Origin: Rhizobium herbae
GTDB lineage: Bacteria > Pseudomonadota > Alphaproteobacteria > Rhizobiales > Rhizobiaceae
Length of the DNA stretch: 64,000 nucleotides
NCBI RefSeq assembly: GCF_017873135.1
Contig: NZ_JAGGJV010000011.1
Span: 186,001 to 250,000 of the forward strand
Direction of reading: 5' to 3'
Shown: positions 1 to 9,306 of the stretch, piece by piece
How positions within the stretch are numbered: the first letter of the stretch is position 1
Layout: every line of letters starts with the position of its first letter
The notes under the pieces: generated by a model
Databases searched by the model: none
What the model was told of the DNA's origin: nothing
The model's input: only the letters and a program-made list of their open reading frames with translations
Program-made: the position numbers and the translations under genes

Positions 1-753
1 AGCTGCGATTTTGGGGTCATCCAAAGCAATAGCTCTGCGTGCGCTTTCATCGAACCGGCCGGCGACAACGATGCCGAAGCACTTGCCCTCGAAACAATGG
101 GCTGAGGCCCGGATGCGGTTGGCTGCCCGGTTGTCGTAGTTGTCGCTCTCTGTCGGAACGCGAGTGGGCCAGATCGGCGGATAAGTGCTTATATGAACCT
201 GCTCGGCCTGCGTCATCAGACTATAGCGCGCGAGTGGATTTGTGTTTTCCCCGCAAATGAGACCGCCAATACGGCCAATTCTTGTATTTGCGACGACCAG
301 ACCTGCGCCGTCGCCGGGATCCCAAACCAGTTTCTCGAAGAAAGTTGCGACCAGCTTTCGATGGTGGATCAGGATCTCACCCGTATCGGAGATCAGGACA
401 TTGCTATTCCACAGACCCGCGACACTTGCCGGGTTGCGCTCGGAGAAACCGATTGAAACGAAAACACCGTTGTCGGACGCAGCTTTCCGCACACGCTCGA
501 TTTCAGGTCCGTCCACGTATACGGAGGCATTCAAGAAGCACTTAAAATGTTCGTGCGATTGAATGGGTGGGTAAAGTGCCGCCCAGACGGGGAAACCGGG
601 AAGAAAGCTTTCGGAAAATACCACGAGCGATGCGCCGTTTCGCGCAGCCTCTGCTATTGCCGAACAAGCCTTCTCAGCGCTCGCCTGGGGATCGAGATAA
701 ACGGGGGCAATATGAGCAGCGGCGGCCTTGAAGGTCATATTTCCCATCGACAT
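1..753 (-). CDS. Nitrilase (carbon-nitrogen hydrolase family), C-terminus cut by window edge
   Basis: Hydrolyses a nitrile to the carboxylate and ammonia, or a related C-N bond. The family triad is visible: Glu about residue 48 in FSESFLPGFP, Lys about 133 in HHRKLVATF, and Cys about 167 in GGLICGENTNP. The CGEN context is typical of true nitrilases rather than amidases. The frame stays open for 251 codons to base 1, so roughly 60-90 residues are missing. The start at 753 has GAGGAGAGGA directly upstream; the ATG at 747 is an equally good alternative. It lies 58 bp downstream of a RidA gene on the same strand, probably in one operon under the divergent LysR regulator. The substrate is not evident. 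Confidence 0.93.
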   Translation of the reverse strand, partial: MSMGNMTFKAAAAHIAPVYLDPQASAEKACSAIAEAARNGASLVVFSESFLPGFPVWAALYPPIQSHEHFKCFLNASVYVDGPEIERVRKAASDNGVFVSIGFSERNPASVAGLWNSNVLISDTGEILIHHRKLVATFFEKLVWDPGDGAGLVVANTRIGRIGGLICGENTNPLARYSLMTQAEQVHISTYPPIWPTRVPTESDNYDNRAANRIRASAHCFEGKCFGIVVAGRFDESARRAIALDDPKIAA

Positions 754-811
754 TCCTCTCCTCATGAAGTTTTGGCGATTGGCCATTTCGACAAGGTCGC
801 CAATGACCGGG

Positions 812-1195
812 TCACGAGTGCCGTTTTGCCGTTAGACCGATTTCAATGCGTGCACCAAGGGGCAGGCTGGCGCAGCCGATTGTGGTGCGGGCAGGATAGG
901 GCGATGAAAATCGCGTTGCGTAAATCTCGTTCATTTGAGCGAAGTCGTCCATGTTGGTGAGATAGACGTTGACGGATACGACATCATCCGGCCCGAGGCC
1001 TGCTGCCTCCAGGACCTGAAACAGATTATCGAAACACTGGCGGGTCTGATCAGCAACATTTCCTTCGACAAGTTTGCCGGTGCCCGGATCAAGTGGAGTC
1101 TGACCGGAGCAGAACAGCAAGTCGCCGGCCCAGGTCGCGTGCGAATACGGTCCTACTGCCGCAGCGTTCGAAGCATTCACAGTTCGTCTTGACAT
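812..1195 (-). CDS. RidA/YjgF family reactive-intermediate deaminase
   Basis: A 127-residue protein, the usual length of this family, whose members hydrolyse enamine/imine intermediates released by PLP enzymes. Family signatures are visible: the N-terminal PYSHA segment, the GQTPLDPGTGKL stretch, and a C-terminal PARTTIGCASLP segment holding the conserved Arg. The start at 1195 is preceded by GGAGG at ideal spacing; the frame runs further upstream but that extension shows no family similarity. It is the first gene of a probable RidA-nitrilase operon, divergent from the LysR gene at 1375. A PLP-fold enzyme follows that regulator, a plausible source of imine intermediates (inference). Confidence 0.92.
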   Translation of the reverse strand: MSRRTVNASNAAAVGPYSHATWAGDLLFCSGQTPLDPGTGKLVEGNVADQTRQCFDNLFQVLEAAGLGPDDVVSVNVYLTNMDDFAQMNEIYATRFSSPYPARTTIGCASLPLGARIEIGLTAKRHS

Positions 1196-1374
1196 GGTTC
1201 CTCCAAAGGCAGGTTCAAGCGGCGCCAACCTGCTGGCGGTCAGCGTGTCCGCAGGGCATCTTGCTTCATTGCACGCTGCACGTTCAGCTTTACAGCCCTC
1301 GAAACTAACAGAACGAATTTGCGCGCCAATGCGAATAGGATGGACTACGCTGTGCAAAAATAGACGGGGATACT

Positions 1375-2295
1375 ATGGCGACTGCAATCGATCATCTTGA
1401 TTGGGACGATCTCAAACTCTTCCTCATCGTCGTCCGGTGCAAGAGCGTGACAGGAGCAGCCCGTGAACTGAAAGTCAGCCACTCCACCGTATCGCGTCGG
1501 CTTGCTCGTCTGGAATATACGGTTGGCGGCGCACTCGTCGAACGGACGAAGGACGGACTTTTGCTGACACCCGCCGGGCTGGTTACAATGCGGCGAGCGG
1601 AGGAAATCGAGAACGGTGTGAATGCTCTTCGAAGCGACGTGAGCAATCGTGACGAAATTCGCGGCACGGTCAGATTAGCCACCATGGAAGGCATCGCAAC
1701 GCTTTATCTCTCACAGCGCCTTGTTGAACTCAGTAGCCGGTACCCTGATCTTGACCTTGAACTTGTAACATCGCCGCAATCCGTTCGGGTCGCTCGCCGG
1801 GAAGCGGATCTGTTCTTAAGCTTCTTCAAACCGCATGGAACTTCGCTCGACAGTCAGTTGATCGGGCGCTTCAGGACGGGCTTGTTCGCTTCGCAGGCCT
1901 ATCTGGAGCGTAACGGCGTTCCCTCTCACGCGGCGGATCTTAGCGAGCACCGCTTTGTTGGCTATATCGAAGAGCTGGTCCAGCTCGAAAGCGTTCTCTG
2001 GCTAGAGGAACTTGTACCCACCCCGAAGATTGCGTTCAGCTCAAACAGCATGTTGTCGCAGATGTTTGCCGCGTCTGCAGGCGCAGGTATCGTAGCCCTT
2101 CCGGAATTCGCACGCAGCTTGGACATTGGTCTCGTTCCAGTGCTCGACGAGTTGAAGGGCGAACGCGAGATCTGGATGTCGGCACATCAAGACTTAGCTT
2201 ATCTCCCGAGAGTGAAAGCCGTAAAGCAATTCTTGAGGGAGTCAGTTCGTCGCGACGAACAACGCTTGCTGAGAAACGCACCCTGGTCACGGTGA
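1375..2295 (+). CDS. LysR family transcriptional regulator
   Basis: A 306-residue LysR-type regulator. The winged helix-turn-helix occupies about residues 8-66 (LKLFLIVVRCKSVTGAAREL followed by STVSRRLARLE), then a linker helix and a periplasmic-binding-like effector domain from about residue 90. It is divergent from the RidA-nitrilase pair, with 179 bp between starts, and is followed on its own strand by a class V aminotransferase-fold gene after 164 bp. By the usual LysR layout it controls the divergent operon and itself. The effector cannot be inferred. Its own ribosome site is weak. Confidence 0.92.
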   Translation: MATAIDHLDWDDLKLFLIVVRCKSVTGAARELKVSHSTVSRRLARLEYTVGGALVERTKDGLLLTPAGLVTMRRAEEIENGVNALRSDVSNRDEIRGTVRLATMEGIATLYLSQRLVELSSRYPDLDLELVTSPQSVRVARREADLFLSFFKPHGTSLDSQLIGRFRTGLFASQAYLERNGVPSHAADLSEHRFVGYIEELVQLESVLWLEELVPTPKIAFSSNSMLSQMFAASAGAGIVALPEFARSLDIGLVPVLDELKGEREIWMSAHQDLAYLPRVKAVKQFLRESVRRDEQRLLRNAPWSR

Positions 2296-2459
2296 AATTA
2301 CGCAAGTTGGTGCGAGCGGAGCAGTTCTGGCCTGCTGAATTAGCGGCCAGTCACACATAACGAGCAATTCTGCACAGCGGCTTGCGAAAGTATCGGCTGC
2401 CGCGACAATGCAAATTGCGTCAACAAGATAGCTGGCTCGATCAAAGGAAGGAAACCCTC

Positions 2460-3665
2460 ATGTCACAAATCAGGGGCGACGCTCGCAAGACTTTGGATCT
2501 CCTTCGCCTGCGTGCTGATACTCCCGGCACAAAGAACAGAAACCATCTGAACAATGCTGGGGCGGCGCTGATGCCGAGCCCGGTGATCGATGCAGTGATC
2601 GGTTATTTGAACCGGGAAGGCGAAATTGGAGGTTACGAGGCGGCGGCGGAGGCCAACTCGCTGTTAGAGGGAGCCTATGACAGCTTGGCGACTTTTGTAA
2701 ACTGCGCTCGCGACGAGATAGCGATCGCTGAAAACGCAACGATCGCCTGGCAGCGCGCATTCTATTCCCTCTCTTTTGGACCTGGGGACCGGATCCTGAC
2801 GGCAAGTGCCGAATTTGCAGCGAACTACATCGCCTTTCTGCAGGTTGCCAAGCGCACCGGCGTATCGATCGAGGTCATTCCGAATGACGCCTCTGGCATC
2901 CTGGATCCGGACGCGCTGGTGAAAATGATTGATGATCGCGTTCGGTTGATTGCCGTTACCTGGATCCCGACCAACGGCGGGCTTATCAATCCAGCAGCAG
3001 CGATCGGTCGAATTGCACGAGACAATGGCATTCTCTATCTGCTCGACGCATGCCAGGCTGCCGGTCAAATCCCGATCGATGTTAACGCTCTCGGCTGCGA
3101 CATCCTCACCGCTACTGGCAGGAAGTTTCTCCGTGCACCGCGGGGAACTGGTTTCATGTACATGCGCAAATCCGTCCTGGAAACGATCGAGCCAGCGATG
3201 ATCGACCTTTATGGCGCGCCTTGGACTGCGCCCGGTCGATACGAATTGCGACCTGATGCTAGACGTTTTGAAACTTGGGAGAAGAACTATTCGGTTCGTC
3301 TTGGCCTGCGGACGGCAGTGGACTACGCCCTCGGCATTGGGCTCAAGAACATCGAAGAGCGTTGCAAACACCTTTCGACAATGCTTCGCGAAGGCCTGAG
3401 GGGGATGCGTGCGGTGTCCGTACATGATCTCGGAGCGCCACTTGCGTCCATCATCTCATTCACGGTTAAGGGCTGGGACTCGTCAGCCGTCTTGGCCCAC
3501 CTGACTAGCAAGGGAATCAACGTCTCGGTTTCGCCTCCCTCCAGTACCCCTGTTGATGCCTACACGCGACAACTTCCGCCTGTCGTACGAGCGTCGCCAC
3601 ATTACTACAATTCGGAGGAAGAGATCGATGCGTTCCTCAAGGCGATTGCCGGTATTGCCTTGTAG
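2460..3665 (+). CDS. Class V aminotransferase / cysteine desulfurase-like PLP enzyme
   Basis: A PLP-dependent fold type I enzyme of 401 residues related to NifS/CsdA and isopenicillin-N epimerase-like proteins. The PLP lysine is about residue 222 in ATGRKFLRAPRGTG, and the Asp that contacts the pyridine nitrogen lies in LYLLDACQAAGQIP. The N-terminal HLNNAGAALMP motif is typical of the subfamily. I place the start at 2460, after AAGGAAGGA, rather than at the upstream ATG at 2382. No cysteine-rich loop typical of sulfur-mobilising desulfurases stands out, so a lyase or epimerase role is as likely as desulfuration. Confidence 0.9.
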   Translation: MSQIRGDARKTLDLLRLRADTPGTKNRNHLNNAGAALMPSPVIDAVIGYLNREGEIGGYEAAAEANSLLEGAYDSLATFVNCARDEIAIAENATIAWQRAFYSLSFGPGDRILTASAEFAANYIAFLQVAKRTGVSIEVIPNDASGILDPDALVKMIDDRVRLIAVTWIPTNGGLINPAAAIGRIARDNGILYLLDACQAAGQIPIDVNALGCDILTATGRKFLRAPRGTGFMYMRKSVLETIEPAMIDLYGAPWTAPGRYELRPDARRFETWEKNYSVRLGLRTAVDYALGIGLKNIEERCKHLSTMLREGLRGMRAVSVHDLGAPLASIISFTVKGWDSSAVLAHLTSKGINVSVSPPSSTPVDAYTRQLPPVVRASPHYYNSEEEIDAFLKAIAGIAL

Positions 3666-4109
3666 CGGATCTGCTCGGCTGGCGAATGAAGCAGCTCGCT
3701 TCTAAGAGGCAGTTGATACGTCACCTCATATCAAGTCACGTTGCCAGTCAAAAGGTATCAAACCATGACGGGTTCTTAACTCGCCACAGTATCAATCGAA
3801 AGCCGCTGCCAATGGCGGCTATTAATGGTGCAGGTGCGAGGGTTAGCTATGGTGATCGGATTGCCTCGAGATCAATCGGCGCTTCCCAATGCAGACGAGT
3901 TCGCCGGCGGTGACTGCGCGCGAGTTTCGCCGAGTTCAGGAAGGAATTCATTCCTATCACGGACGACGGCTTTGCACCCTTCAGCTACTCTGCGGTCAAT
4001 GTTATTTTAGGCGTGTGAGGTACTCCGGGTTGGAGCCTAGCTGCAATCGTGGCATGAATGTACTTTGGAACGGGTGAACACGCTCCAATTCAGGTTCTTT
4101 ATTTTCGCC
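3666..4109. other. Intergenic region between converging genes, no gene recognised
   Basis: This 444-bp stretch lies between the ends of the aminotransferase-fold gene and the flavin hydroxylase. Short open frames occur on both strands, but none has a ribosome site with recognisable protein features. I see no clear terminator with a T-tract. Confidence 0.5.
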
Positions 4110-5786
4110 TCATCCGGCGGCAGGATCATGGGGATGTGAGTACCCCAAGACTGTCTTGATGACTGTTGCACCGTGAGCGGGGTCATCACCACGCCAGGCG
4201 ACGACTTGATCGGGTCTGATCAACACAAGGGGTTCACGATAAAGTTCGAGAAGTTGGTCAGACTCGATATCGACGACGGCAAGTTCCATCGACATCATCG
4301 AGGCTGCGGCGACCAACTCGTCGCCACTGCAGGTAGACGGACGAAGCCTGAGAAGTGTCCACTCGAACCCGAACCTGTCGAATAGGGATGTGTGAGGATC
4401 GAGCCACAGATGAGGCGCTCTTCCACCCGGCGACGCGGTGGGCGTGTAAACATCGGGAAGGTCAGGGGCATCATCGGCTGCTTCGGAAAAAATGACCGGG
4501 GAATTGTAACGAGCACCGAAAGTCACACCTGGAATGTTGAATTCTGCCCGTCCATGAGCTTCCAGATATGCGCCAGCTTCTTTGCGTATTTCCAAACCGA
4601 GGTCAGACTGCGTTTCCAGTCCGAGTTTTGGCGCGTAGTTCCCGATCGACTCGGCGAAGTTCTTGGCAAACCCGGTATTCCTGATCGCAACGGGTCGCCG
4701 CTCCTGTTCATATGTCTCGAGAAGTCGCGAAGATGCACTTTGCTTGATCACCGCAGCAAGCTTCCAACCTAGGTTGACCGCATCATCAACGGCCGTGTTA
4801 TAGCCCAAGCCACCTGCGGGCGTGAAAAGATGAACTGCGTCGCCGCCGAGAAAGACCCGGCCTTGTTGAAACTTCACCGCAACCAGCGCATAGCCGGCTG
4901 TCCAGGTGCCGCGAGACAGAATTTCCGCATCAATTGGGTACCCCACCGCCGCTCGAAACATCTCGATGGCCTGGTCGTCGGAAATATCGTCTTCGCGCTC
5001 ACCGTCTTTCAATTGGGTATGAAAGGCGAATTCGCCCTTACCATCGACCGCCGCCATAAATGCGCGGCGTTCGTCGTTGAATGCAACATTCATCCAAGCG
5101 GGTGGGAACGGAACGACGTCGTAGAACTGTGGGCACCGTAGGTAGAGGGCAAACATTTTACCGCCAAAGAAGTCCCGGACAGCACCGCCGTCGCCTTGGT
5201 AGCGGATGCCAAGCGCCTTGCGAACGGCGCTTCGGGCGCCATCCGCCCCGACAAGGTATTTGCACCGGACCACGCGCGTCGCTGCCCCCTCCACCTCACT
5301 GGCCGTGACAGTTACAGCGTCACCGGTGTCGTTGAATTCAGAGACACGCCAGCCGTAATTTATCGAAATCGGCGACAGTGCCTCCGCGTGCTCGCGAAGG
5401 ACGCGCTCGACAAATTTCTGAGAAACTCTGTGGGGCAGTTCGGCCGCGCTCCACGATCCTGTCATCGTTAGGACGCGTTCCCGCGCCTCTTTGGCAGAGG
5501 GAAGACGAAAACGGGCCAGTTCGTGACGAGCGAAGCGTGTGAAATAGGCGATATCCGTCGGGAAATCCTCCGGCATACCCAGCGCACGGATTTCGTCTGC
5601 AAACCCAAGGCGCCGATAGTGCTCCATCGTTCTGGCCTGAGTGGCGTTTGCCTGCGGATTGAAGGCGGTCGACGCCTTCTCATCAAAGAGCACGGCAGAA
5701 ATTCCCCGGCGGCCAAGCTCGTTTGCAAGCATCAGTCCAAACGGTCCGCCCCCCGCAATGACGACGTCGAAAGCTTCACCGGTCAC
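4110..5786 (-). CDS. FAD-dependent aromatic hydroxylase (PheA/TfdB/MhpA family)
   Basis: A 558-residue flavoprotein monooxygenase. The Rossmann GxGxxG lies at about residues 11-16 (IAGGGPFG), the DG motif in LVGADGARSAVRKALG, and the GD motif in FLGGDAVHLFTPAGGLGYN. A thioredoxin-like C-terminal domain, as in phenol hydroxylases, fits the length. It begins with GTG behind GGGAGGG. The family hydroxylates phenols ortho or para using NAD(P)H and O2. With hydroxyquinol dioxygenase and maleylacetate reductase downstream, it probably makes hydroxyquinol or its methoxy precursor. It sits next to a MarR regulator on the same strand. Confidence 0.92.
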   Translation of the reverse strand: MTGEAFDVVIAGGGPFGLMLANELGRRGISAVLFDEKASTAFNPQANATQARTMEHYRRLGFADEIRALGMPEDFPTDIAYFTRFARHELARFRLPSAKEARERVLTMTGSWSAAELPHRVSQKFVERVLREHAEALSPISINYGWRVSEFNDTGDAVTVTASEVEGAATRVVRCKYLVGADGARSAVRKALGIRYQGDGGAVRDFFGGKMFALYLRCPQFYDVVPFPPAWMNVAFNDERRAFMAAVDGKGEFAFHTQLKDGEREDDISDDQAIEMFRAAVGYPIDAEILSRGTWTAGYALVAVKFQQGRVFLGGDAVHLFTPAGGLGYNTAVDDAVNLGWKLAAVIKQSASSRLLETYEQERRPVAIRNTGFAKNFAESIGNYAPKLGLETQSDLGLEIRKEAGAYLEAHGRAEFNIPGVTFGARYNSPVIFSEAADDAPDLPDVYTPTASPGGRAPHLWLDPHTSLFDRFGFEWTLLRLRPSTCSGDELVAAASMMSMELAVVDIESDQLLELYREPLVLIRPDQVVAWRGDDPAHGATVIKTVLGYSHPHDPAAG

Positions 5787-5839
5787 TTGTTACCCTCCCA
5801 AATCCTGTCTGCAGATTTAGTAAGGAAACCGGACCAAAG

Positions 5840-6304
5840 TCAACCGGCTAGATCGGGCTGTTTTCCCTGGCGAGCTTCGACATATTTCCCCAATGCCTCA
5901 ACGAGCAGGTCGACCATTGCGACGCCGAGTTCCTCACGCATCTCATTCTCCGCGACTTCGAGGCTCTGATGAAATGCTTCAAGCCACTCGAACCCCTTCT
6001 CCGTGAAGCATACCAGCTTTGCTCGACCATCGGCTGGATCGGGCCGCTTTTCTATAAGGCCCGTGCGCTCCACTTGATCAACCAGCTCGCTCATCGACTG
6101 TTTCGTCAACGAAGCGCGTCTGGCGAGTTCGGTTAGCCTCGTTCCGTCCTCATCGAGGTTCCGGGTCAGGTTGATATGGGCCGAGGTCAGTTCCGCATGC
6201 CCGTGATCCTTGAGATGTTCAATAATCCTGTTTTCAAAAATTCTGACCGCCTCGTTCATGCGACGACCGATGTTGTTCCTGCGCCACGCGTTGCGTAAAG
6301 TCAT
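5840..6304 (-). CDS. MarR family transcriptional regulator
   Basis: A 154-residue winged-helix protein. The recognition region is RLTELARRASLTKQSMSELVDQVERTGLIEKRPDPADGR, split here only for description; the DxR wing motif of MarR proteins is present. The start ATG at 6304 follows AGGTGG. It lies between the flavin hydroxylase (same strand, 53 bp downstream) and the divergent O-demethylase. MarR repressors commonly control phenol and resorcinol catabolic genes and respond to aromatic ligands, which fits this position. The likely operator is the imperfect palindrome near 6379-6407. Confidence 0.92.
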   Translation of the reverse strand: MTLRNAWRRNNIGRRMNEAVRIFENRIIEHLKDHGHAELTSAHINLTRNLDEDGTRLTELARRASLTKQSMSELVDQVERTGLIEKRPDPADGRAKLVCFTEKGFEWLEAFHQSLEVAENEMREELGVAMVDLLVEALGKYVEARQGKQPDLAG

Positions 6305-6378
6305 TTTTTGCCACCTTCAGAGTCATCTTCTTCAACGAGTAGAGTTCATGCCCCTTTTTTTCCAGCCCGAATTTCAAA

Positions 6379-6412
6379 ATGATTGACACAGGCTAAAATA
6401 AAATCATATGGT
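6379..6412 (+). promoter_or_regulatory. Putative promoter and MarR operator upstream of the O-demethylase
   Basis: TTGACA at 6383-6388 is followed 18 bp later by TATGGT at 6407-6412, a weak sigma-70-type promoter. It is framed by an inverted repeat, ATGATT at 6379-6384 and AATCAT at 6402-6407, in a locally A/T-rich stretch between the divergent MarR and O-demethylase genes. The surrounding 322 bp (6305-6626) hold no convincing gene. Confidence 0.4.
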
Positions 6413-6626
6413 CAGGCATCCGAACTAAATTGGGTTTGCGTTGAGCGTCGGATGGGGTCGTGCGTGGGAGGCAATTTTGCTCTGATCCCGTCTGAATTCT
6501 CCGAAATGCCTTCCGGGGTCTCTATGCGACGTGATGCGGAGGGCATCTCGCATACGGGTAAAGGTGTGAACTCGCTTGAAAAGCTGGCGCCGTGGAATGA
6601 AACGGAATGAGGAGGATACTTTCACA

Positions 6627-8042
6627 ATGGTTAAGTCGAATGGCGGAAGGTCGCTGCAAAATCTGGTGGACGAGAAAAGCAATCTTGTCGACTATTTCTA
6701 CAACGACACCTTGGCACCTCATTATCGGGCTCGAACCGGTTTGACCGCTGCGTTCATCCCCCCGGAATTCACCAATTGGCGGGATGAACAAAGAGCTTGG
6801 CGGGAAACTGCAATCCTTTTCGATCAGTCTCATCACATGCCCGAGCTCCTGTTGAAGGGTCCGGACGCTTTCAAGCTGTTGCAGCGCCTCGGCATCAACA
6901 GCTTGGCAAACTTCACCAACGACCGGGCTAAGCAGTTTGTCGCATGCACCCCCCGTGGGCATGTTATCGGCGATTGTGTCATCTACAGACTTGGCGACGA
7001 AACTTTCGAACTCATCAGCGGCATGCCCGTCTTGAATTGGGTCCAATACAACGCCGAAAAAGGTGGTTACGACGTTACCATCGAGCGCGATGATCCAACG
7101 CCTTACAACCCGACCGGCAGGCGATGGTTTTATCGGTTCCAGCTGGAGGGGCCGAACGCCGGTCATATCTTCAATGCTGCTGTCGAGGGTGGAGCCCCCG
7201 AGATCGCGTTTTTCAGGACCGCGAAAGTGCGGATTGGCGGATGCGAGGTAATGGTGCTGCGCCATGGGATGGCGGGGCATCTCGGCGCCGAACTTTCCGG
7301 CCCCTACGACGATATGGAACGGGTGAGGGCTGCCCTTCTGGAAGCGGGTGAACAGTATGCCCTGAAGCAGGGTGGTACTAAGACATACTTCAGCACGATT
7401 TTTGAATTCGGCTGGATGCCCTATCCGCTGCCGGGGATCTACTCCGGTGATGAACTTCGAGATTTCCGTGAATGGCTGTCGGGGAATGGGTGGGAGGCGA
7501 ACGCCCAACTCGGTGGAAGCTTCGTTTCGGAGAATATCGAAGACTACTATGTGACGCCTTGGGATCTCGGCTATGGCCATATCCTCAAGTTCGACCATGA
7601 CTTCATCGGCCGTGAGGCGCTGGAATCCCAACCGCCCGAGCAGCGGCGCCAGAAAGTCACGCTGGTGTGGAACCGCGACGACGTCACTGCAATCTTTGCG
7701 TCCGCACTTGGACAAGGCCCCCGCTACAAAGCCATAGATCTGCCGGTAGCCTATTATGGCTGGCCCCAGTTCGACGAGGTCCGCAGCCTGGATGGGGCCT
7801 TGGTCGGGCACTCATGTCATTGCGGCTATAGCAACAACGAAGGTGAGATGTTGTCGCTTGCCATGCTTGAAGGCCGCAGCGCGGCGCCCGGAACCGAGGT
7901 TACACTGACCTGGGGTGAACCTGGGGGTGGATCGCGTAAGCCGCATGTCGAAAAGCATGAACAATTCAAAGTGCGGGCCATTGTGGCGCCTGTTCCTTAC
8001 GCAAGTTCGGTTCAGAAAATGAAGCGCGCGACAATCAGCTGA
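6627..8042 (+). CDS. LigM/DesA-type tetrahydrofolate-dependent aromatic O-demethylase
   Basis: A 471-residue member of the GcvT-fold family with end-to-end resemblance to LigM (vanillate/3-O-methylgallate demethylase) and DesA (syringate demethylase) in sequence order and length. It carries the characteristic stretches LFDQSHHM, TPRGHVIGD, LRHGMAGHLGAEL and GGSFVSENIEDYYV, and FDHDFIGR near the middle-to-C-terminal part. These enzymes move a methyl group from an aryl methyl ether to tetrahydrofolate, giving 5-methyl-THF. The ATG at 6627 follows GGAGG. The next gene resembles MetF, the enzyme needed to re-oxidise 5-methyl-THF, as in the Sphingobium lignin pathway. The exact aromatic substrate is unknown; see findings. 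Confidence 0.93.
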   Translation: MVKSNGGRSLQNLVDEKSNLVDYFYNDTLAPHYRARTGLTAAFIPPEFTNWRDEQRAWRETAILFDQSHHMPELLLKGPDAFKLLQRLGINSLANFTNDRAKQFVACTPRGHVIGDCVIYRLGDETFELISGMPVLNWVQYNAEKGGYDVTIERDDPTPYNPTGRRWFYRFQLEGPNAGHIFNAAVEGGAPEIAFFRTAKVRIGGCEVMVLRHGMAGHLGAELSGPYDDMERVRAALLEAGEQYALKQGGTKTYFSTIFEFGWMPYPLPGIYSGDELRDFREWLSGNGWEANAQLGGSFVSENIEDYYVTPWDLGYGHILKFDHDFIGREALESQPPEQRRQKVTLVWNRDDVTAIFASALGQGPRYKAIDLPVAYYGWPQFDEVRSLDGALVGHSCHCGYSNNEGEMLSLAMLEGRSAAPGTEVTLTWGEPGGGSRKPHVEKHEQFKVRAIVAPVPYASSVQKMKRATIS

Positions 8043-8055
8043 ATGCGGCGGGCGT

Positions 8056-8087
8056 CGGTCCCACCTGCATTGGTGCAGGTGGGACCG
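8056..8087. terminator. Perfect 14-bp stem-loop between O-demethylase and MetF-like genes
   Basis: CGGTCCCACCTGCA and its exact reverse complement flank the four-base loop TTGG, 14 bp after the O-demethylase stop codon. No T-tract follows, so it is more likely an mRNA-stabilising or partially attenuating hairpin than a strong intrinsic terminator. Confidence 0.55.
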
Positions 8088-8206
8088 GAAGGCGATGCCC
8101 GTGCGAAAACCAGTCACGCCACATGTGCGGTCGCGCGATCTGCGCCCTCCTGTCGGTAAACCAGTCGAAAATCCCCTTGCGTAGACGCGAGCGGGGCGGG
8201 GTCAAT

Positions 8207-9067
8207 ATGGACATATCAGGCTTGAAAAGTGAGCACCGGTATCGCGATGTCCTCGAGCGATTTTCGTTGGAAGTCACCGCGAAAGATGCATCGCAGTTGT
8301 CGGACCTATCTCCCGACATTCCAAAGGGCACGTTGATATCGGTCCCGTATCTCTCGTCGGAAAGCGGAAACGTTCGCATCTCGGCGGCAAAGACGATACG
8401 CCAGTTCGGCTTTGAGCCTATGCCGCACATTGCGGCGAGGAGTATTGGCACCGAGGCCGAGTTGTCAGACGCCCTGTCGGACTTTGTTCGTGAAGCACAG
8501 GTCACACGTCTGCTCATTCTTGCCGGCGATCTTGATCCTCCCAAGGGCGCATTTCGCGATACCGCAGCGATCTTGCGGAGCGGTGTCCTGCAACAGCATG
8601 CGATCAGACACGTCGCTATAGCTGGGCATCCAGAGGGCCATCCCTTACAAAGCACAGGCATGCTTATCGAAGCGATCTCGGAGAAACGCCGCATTCTCGA
8701 AGCGCTCGATCTTGAATGGTCGATTTTTACCCAGTTCACATTCGGTGCGGCTCCAGTGCTTGACTGGATCATCGGAATCCGCAGCAGAGGAATAACGGTG
8801 CCCATCCATGTCGGTATTCCCGGGCCAGCAAGCATCAGAACGCTGATGCGGTTTGCGTCGGTCTGCGGCGTCTCCGCCTCGACAGCGGTACTCAAAAAAT
8901 ACGGACTTTCGATCACCCAGCTACTGTCAAGCGCCGGCCCAGACGTTCTCGTCGACGACTACGCCGACGCAATGATCGACGGCGTGTACGGCGATATCCG
9001 CCTGCACTTCTACCCTTTTGGTGGCGTTCGCAAATCTGTCGAGTGGATAAGAAGCTACCGGAGATGA
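8207..9067 (+). CDS. MetF-like methylenetetrahydrofolate reductase family protein
   Basis: A 286-residue TIM-barrel protein resembling the short MetF-type reductases that accompany ligM/desA. Visible family features are the LLILAGDLDPP segment (the GGD-type folate/flavin loop), the HPEGHP segment, the WSIFTQFTF stretch and the IHVGIPGP strand. It would oxidise 5-methyl-THF to 5,10-methylene-THF so that the O-demethylase can turn over. I place the start at the ATG at 8207 after a G-rich stretch; an upstream ATG at 8123 adds 28 residues unlike the family. Similarity to housekeeping MetF is moderate, as expected for the catabolic branch. Confidence 0.85.
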   Translation: MDISGLKSEHRYRDVLERFSLEVTAKDASQLSDLSPDIPKGTLISVPYLSSESGNVRISAAKTIRQFGFEPMPHIAARSIGTEAELSDALSDFVREAQVTRLLILAGDLDPPKGAFRDTAAILRSGVLQQHAIRHVAIAGHPEGHPLQSTGMLIEAISEKRRILEALDLEWSIFTQFTFGAAPVLDWIIGIRSRGITVPIHVGIPGPASIRTLMRFASVCGVSASTAVLKKYGLSITQLLSSAGPDVLVDDYADAMIDGVYGDIRLHFYPFGGVRKSVEWIRSYRR

Positions 9068-9211
9068 CGGCACCGCCGTAGTATCTGGCGACGATTTGGT
9101 TCGGCAGGTTGACGACGTTGAGCTGAACCAAAGCGACAAGGAACCGAAATATATCTGCATGTCGAGCTTGGTACTGCCGGAGTTGGAGGACCGTCGGCGA
9201 TCAGCGTCGGC

Positions 9212-9241
9212 TTGACAATTATAGTACGGTATCCGTACTAA
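9212..9241 (+). promoter_or_regulatory. Promoter with perfect 8-bp inverted-repeat operator, ABC importer operon
   Basis: TTGACA at 9212-9217 is followed directly by the palindrome TAGTACGG-TAT-CCGTACTA at 9222-9240, which covers the spacer and the likely -10 region around TACTAA (9236-9241). A repressor bound there would block RNA polymerase. The binding-protein gene starts 66 bp downstream. The cognate regulator is not identifiable; the adjacent MarR protein is one candidate. Confidence 0.6.
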
Positions 9242-9306
9242 TATTTACTGGGGAGAGCGGCTTTCGCCGAGTTGCGTCCGGACGCATTTCCGGGAGGGAG
9301 GATAAT

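Noticed and set aside
2664..3425. 253-codon frame opposite the class V aminotransferase
   Set aside because: No domain; the sense strand carries all family motifs.
6522..7811. Long open frame opposite the O-demethylase gene
   Set aside because: It is a mirror of the strongly supported LigM-type gene, has no ribosome site and no recognisable domain; high-GC coding DNA often leaves such frames open.
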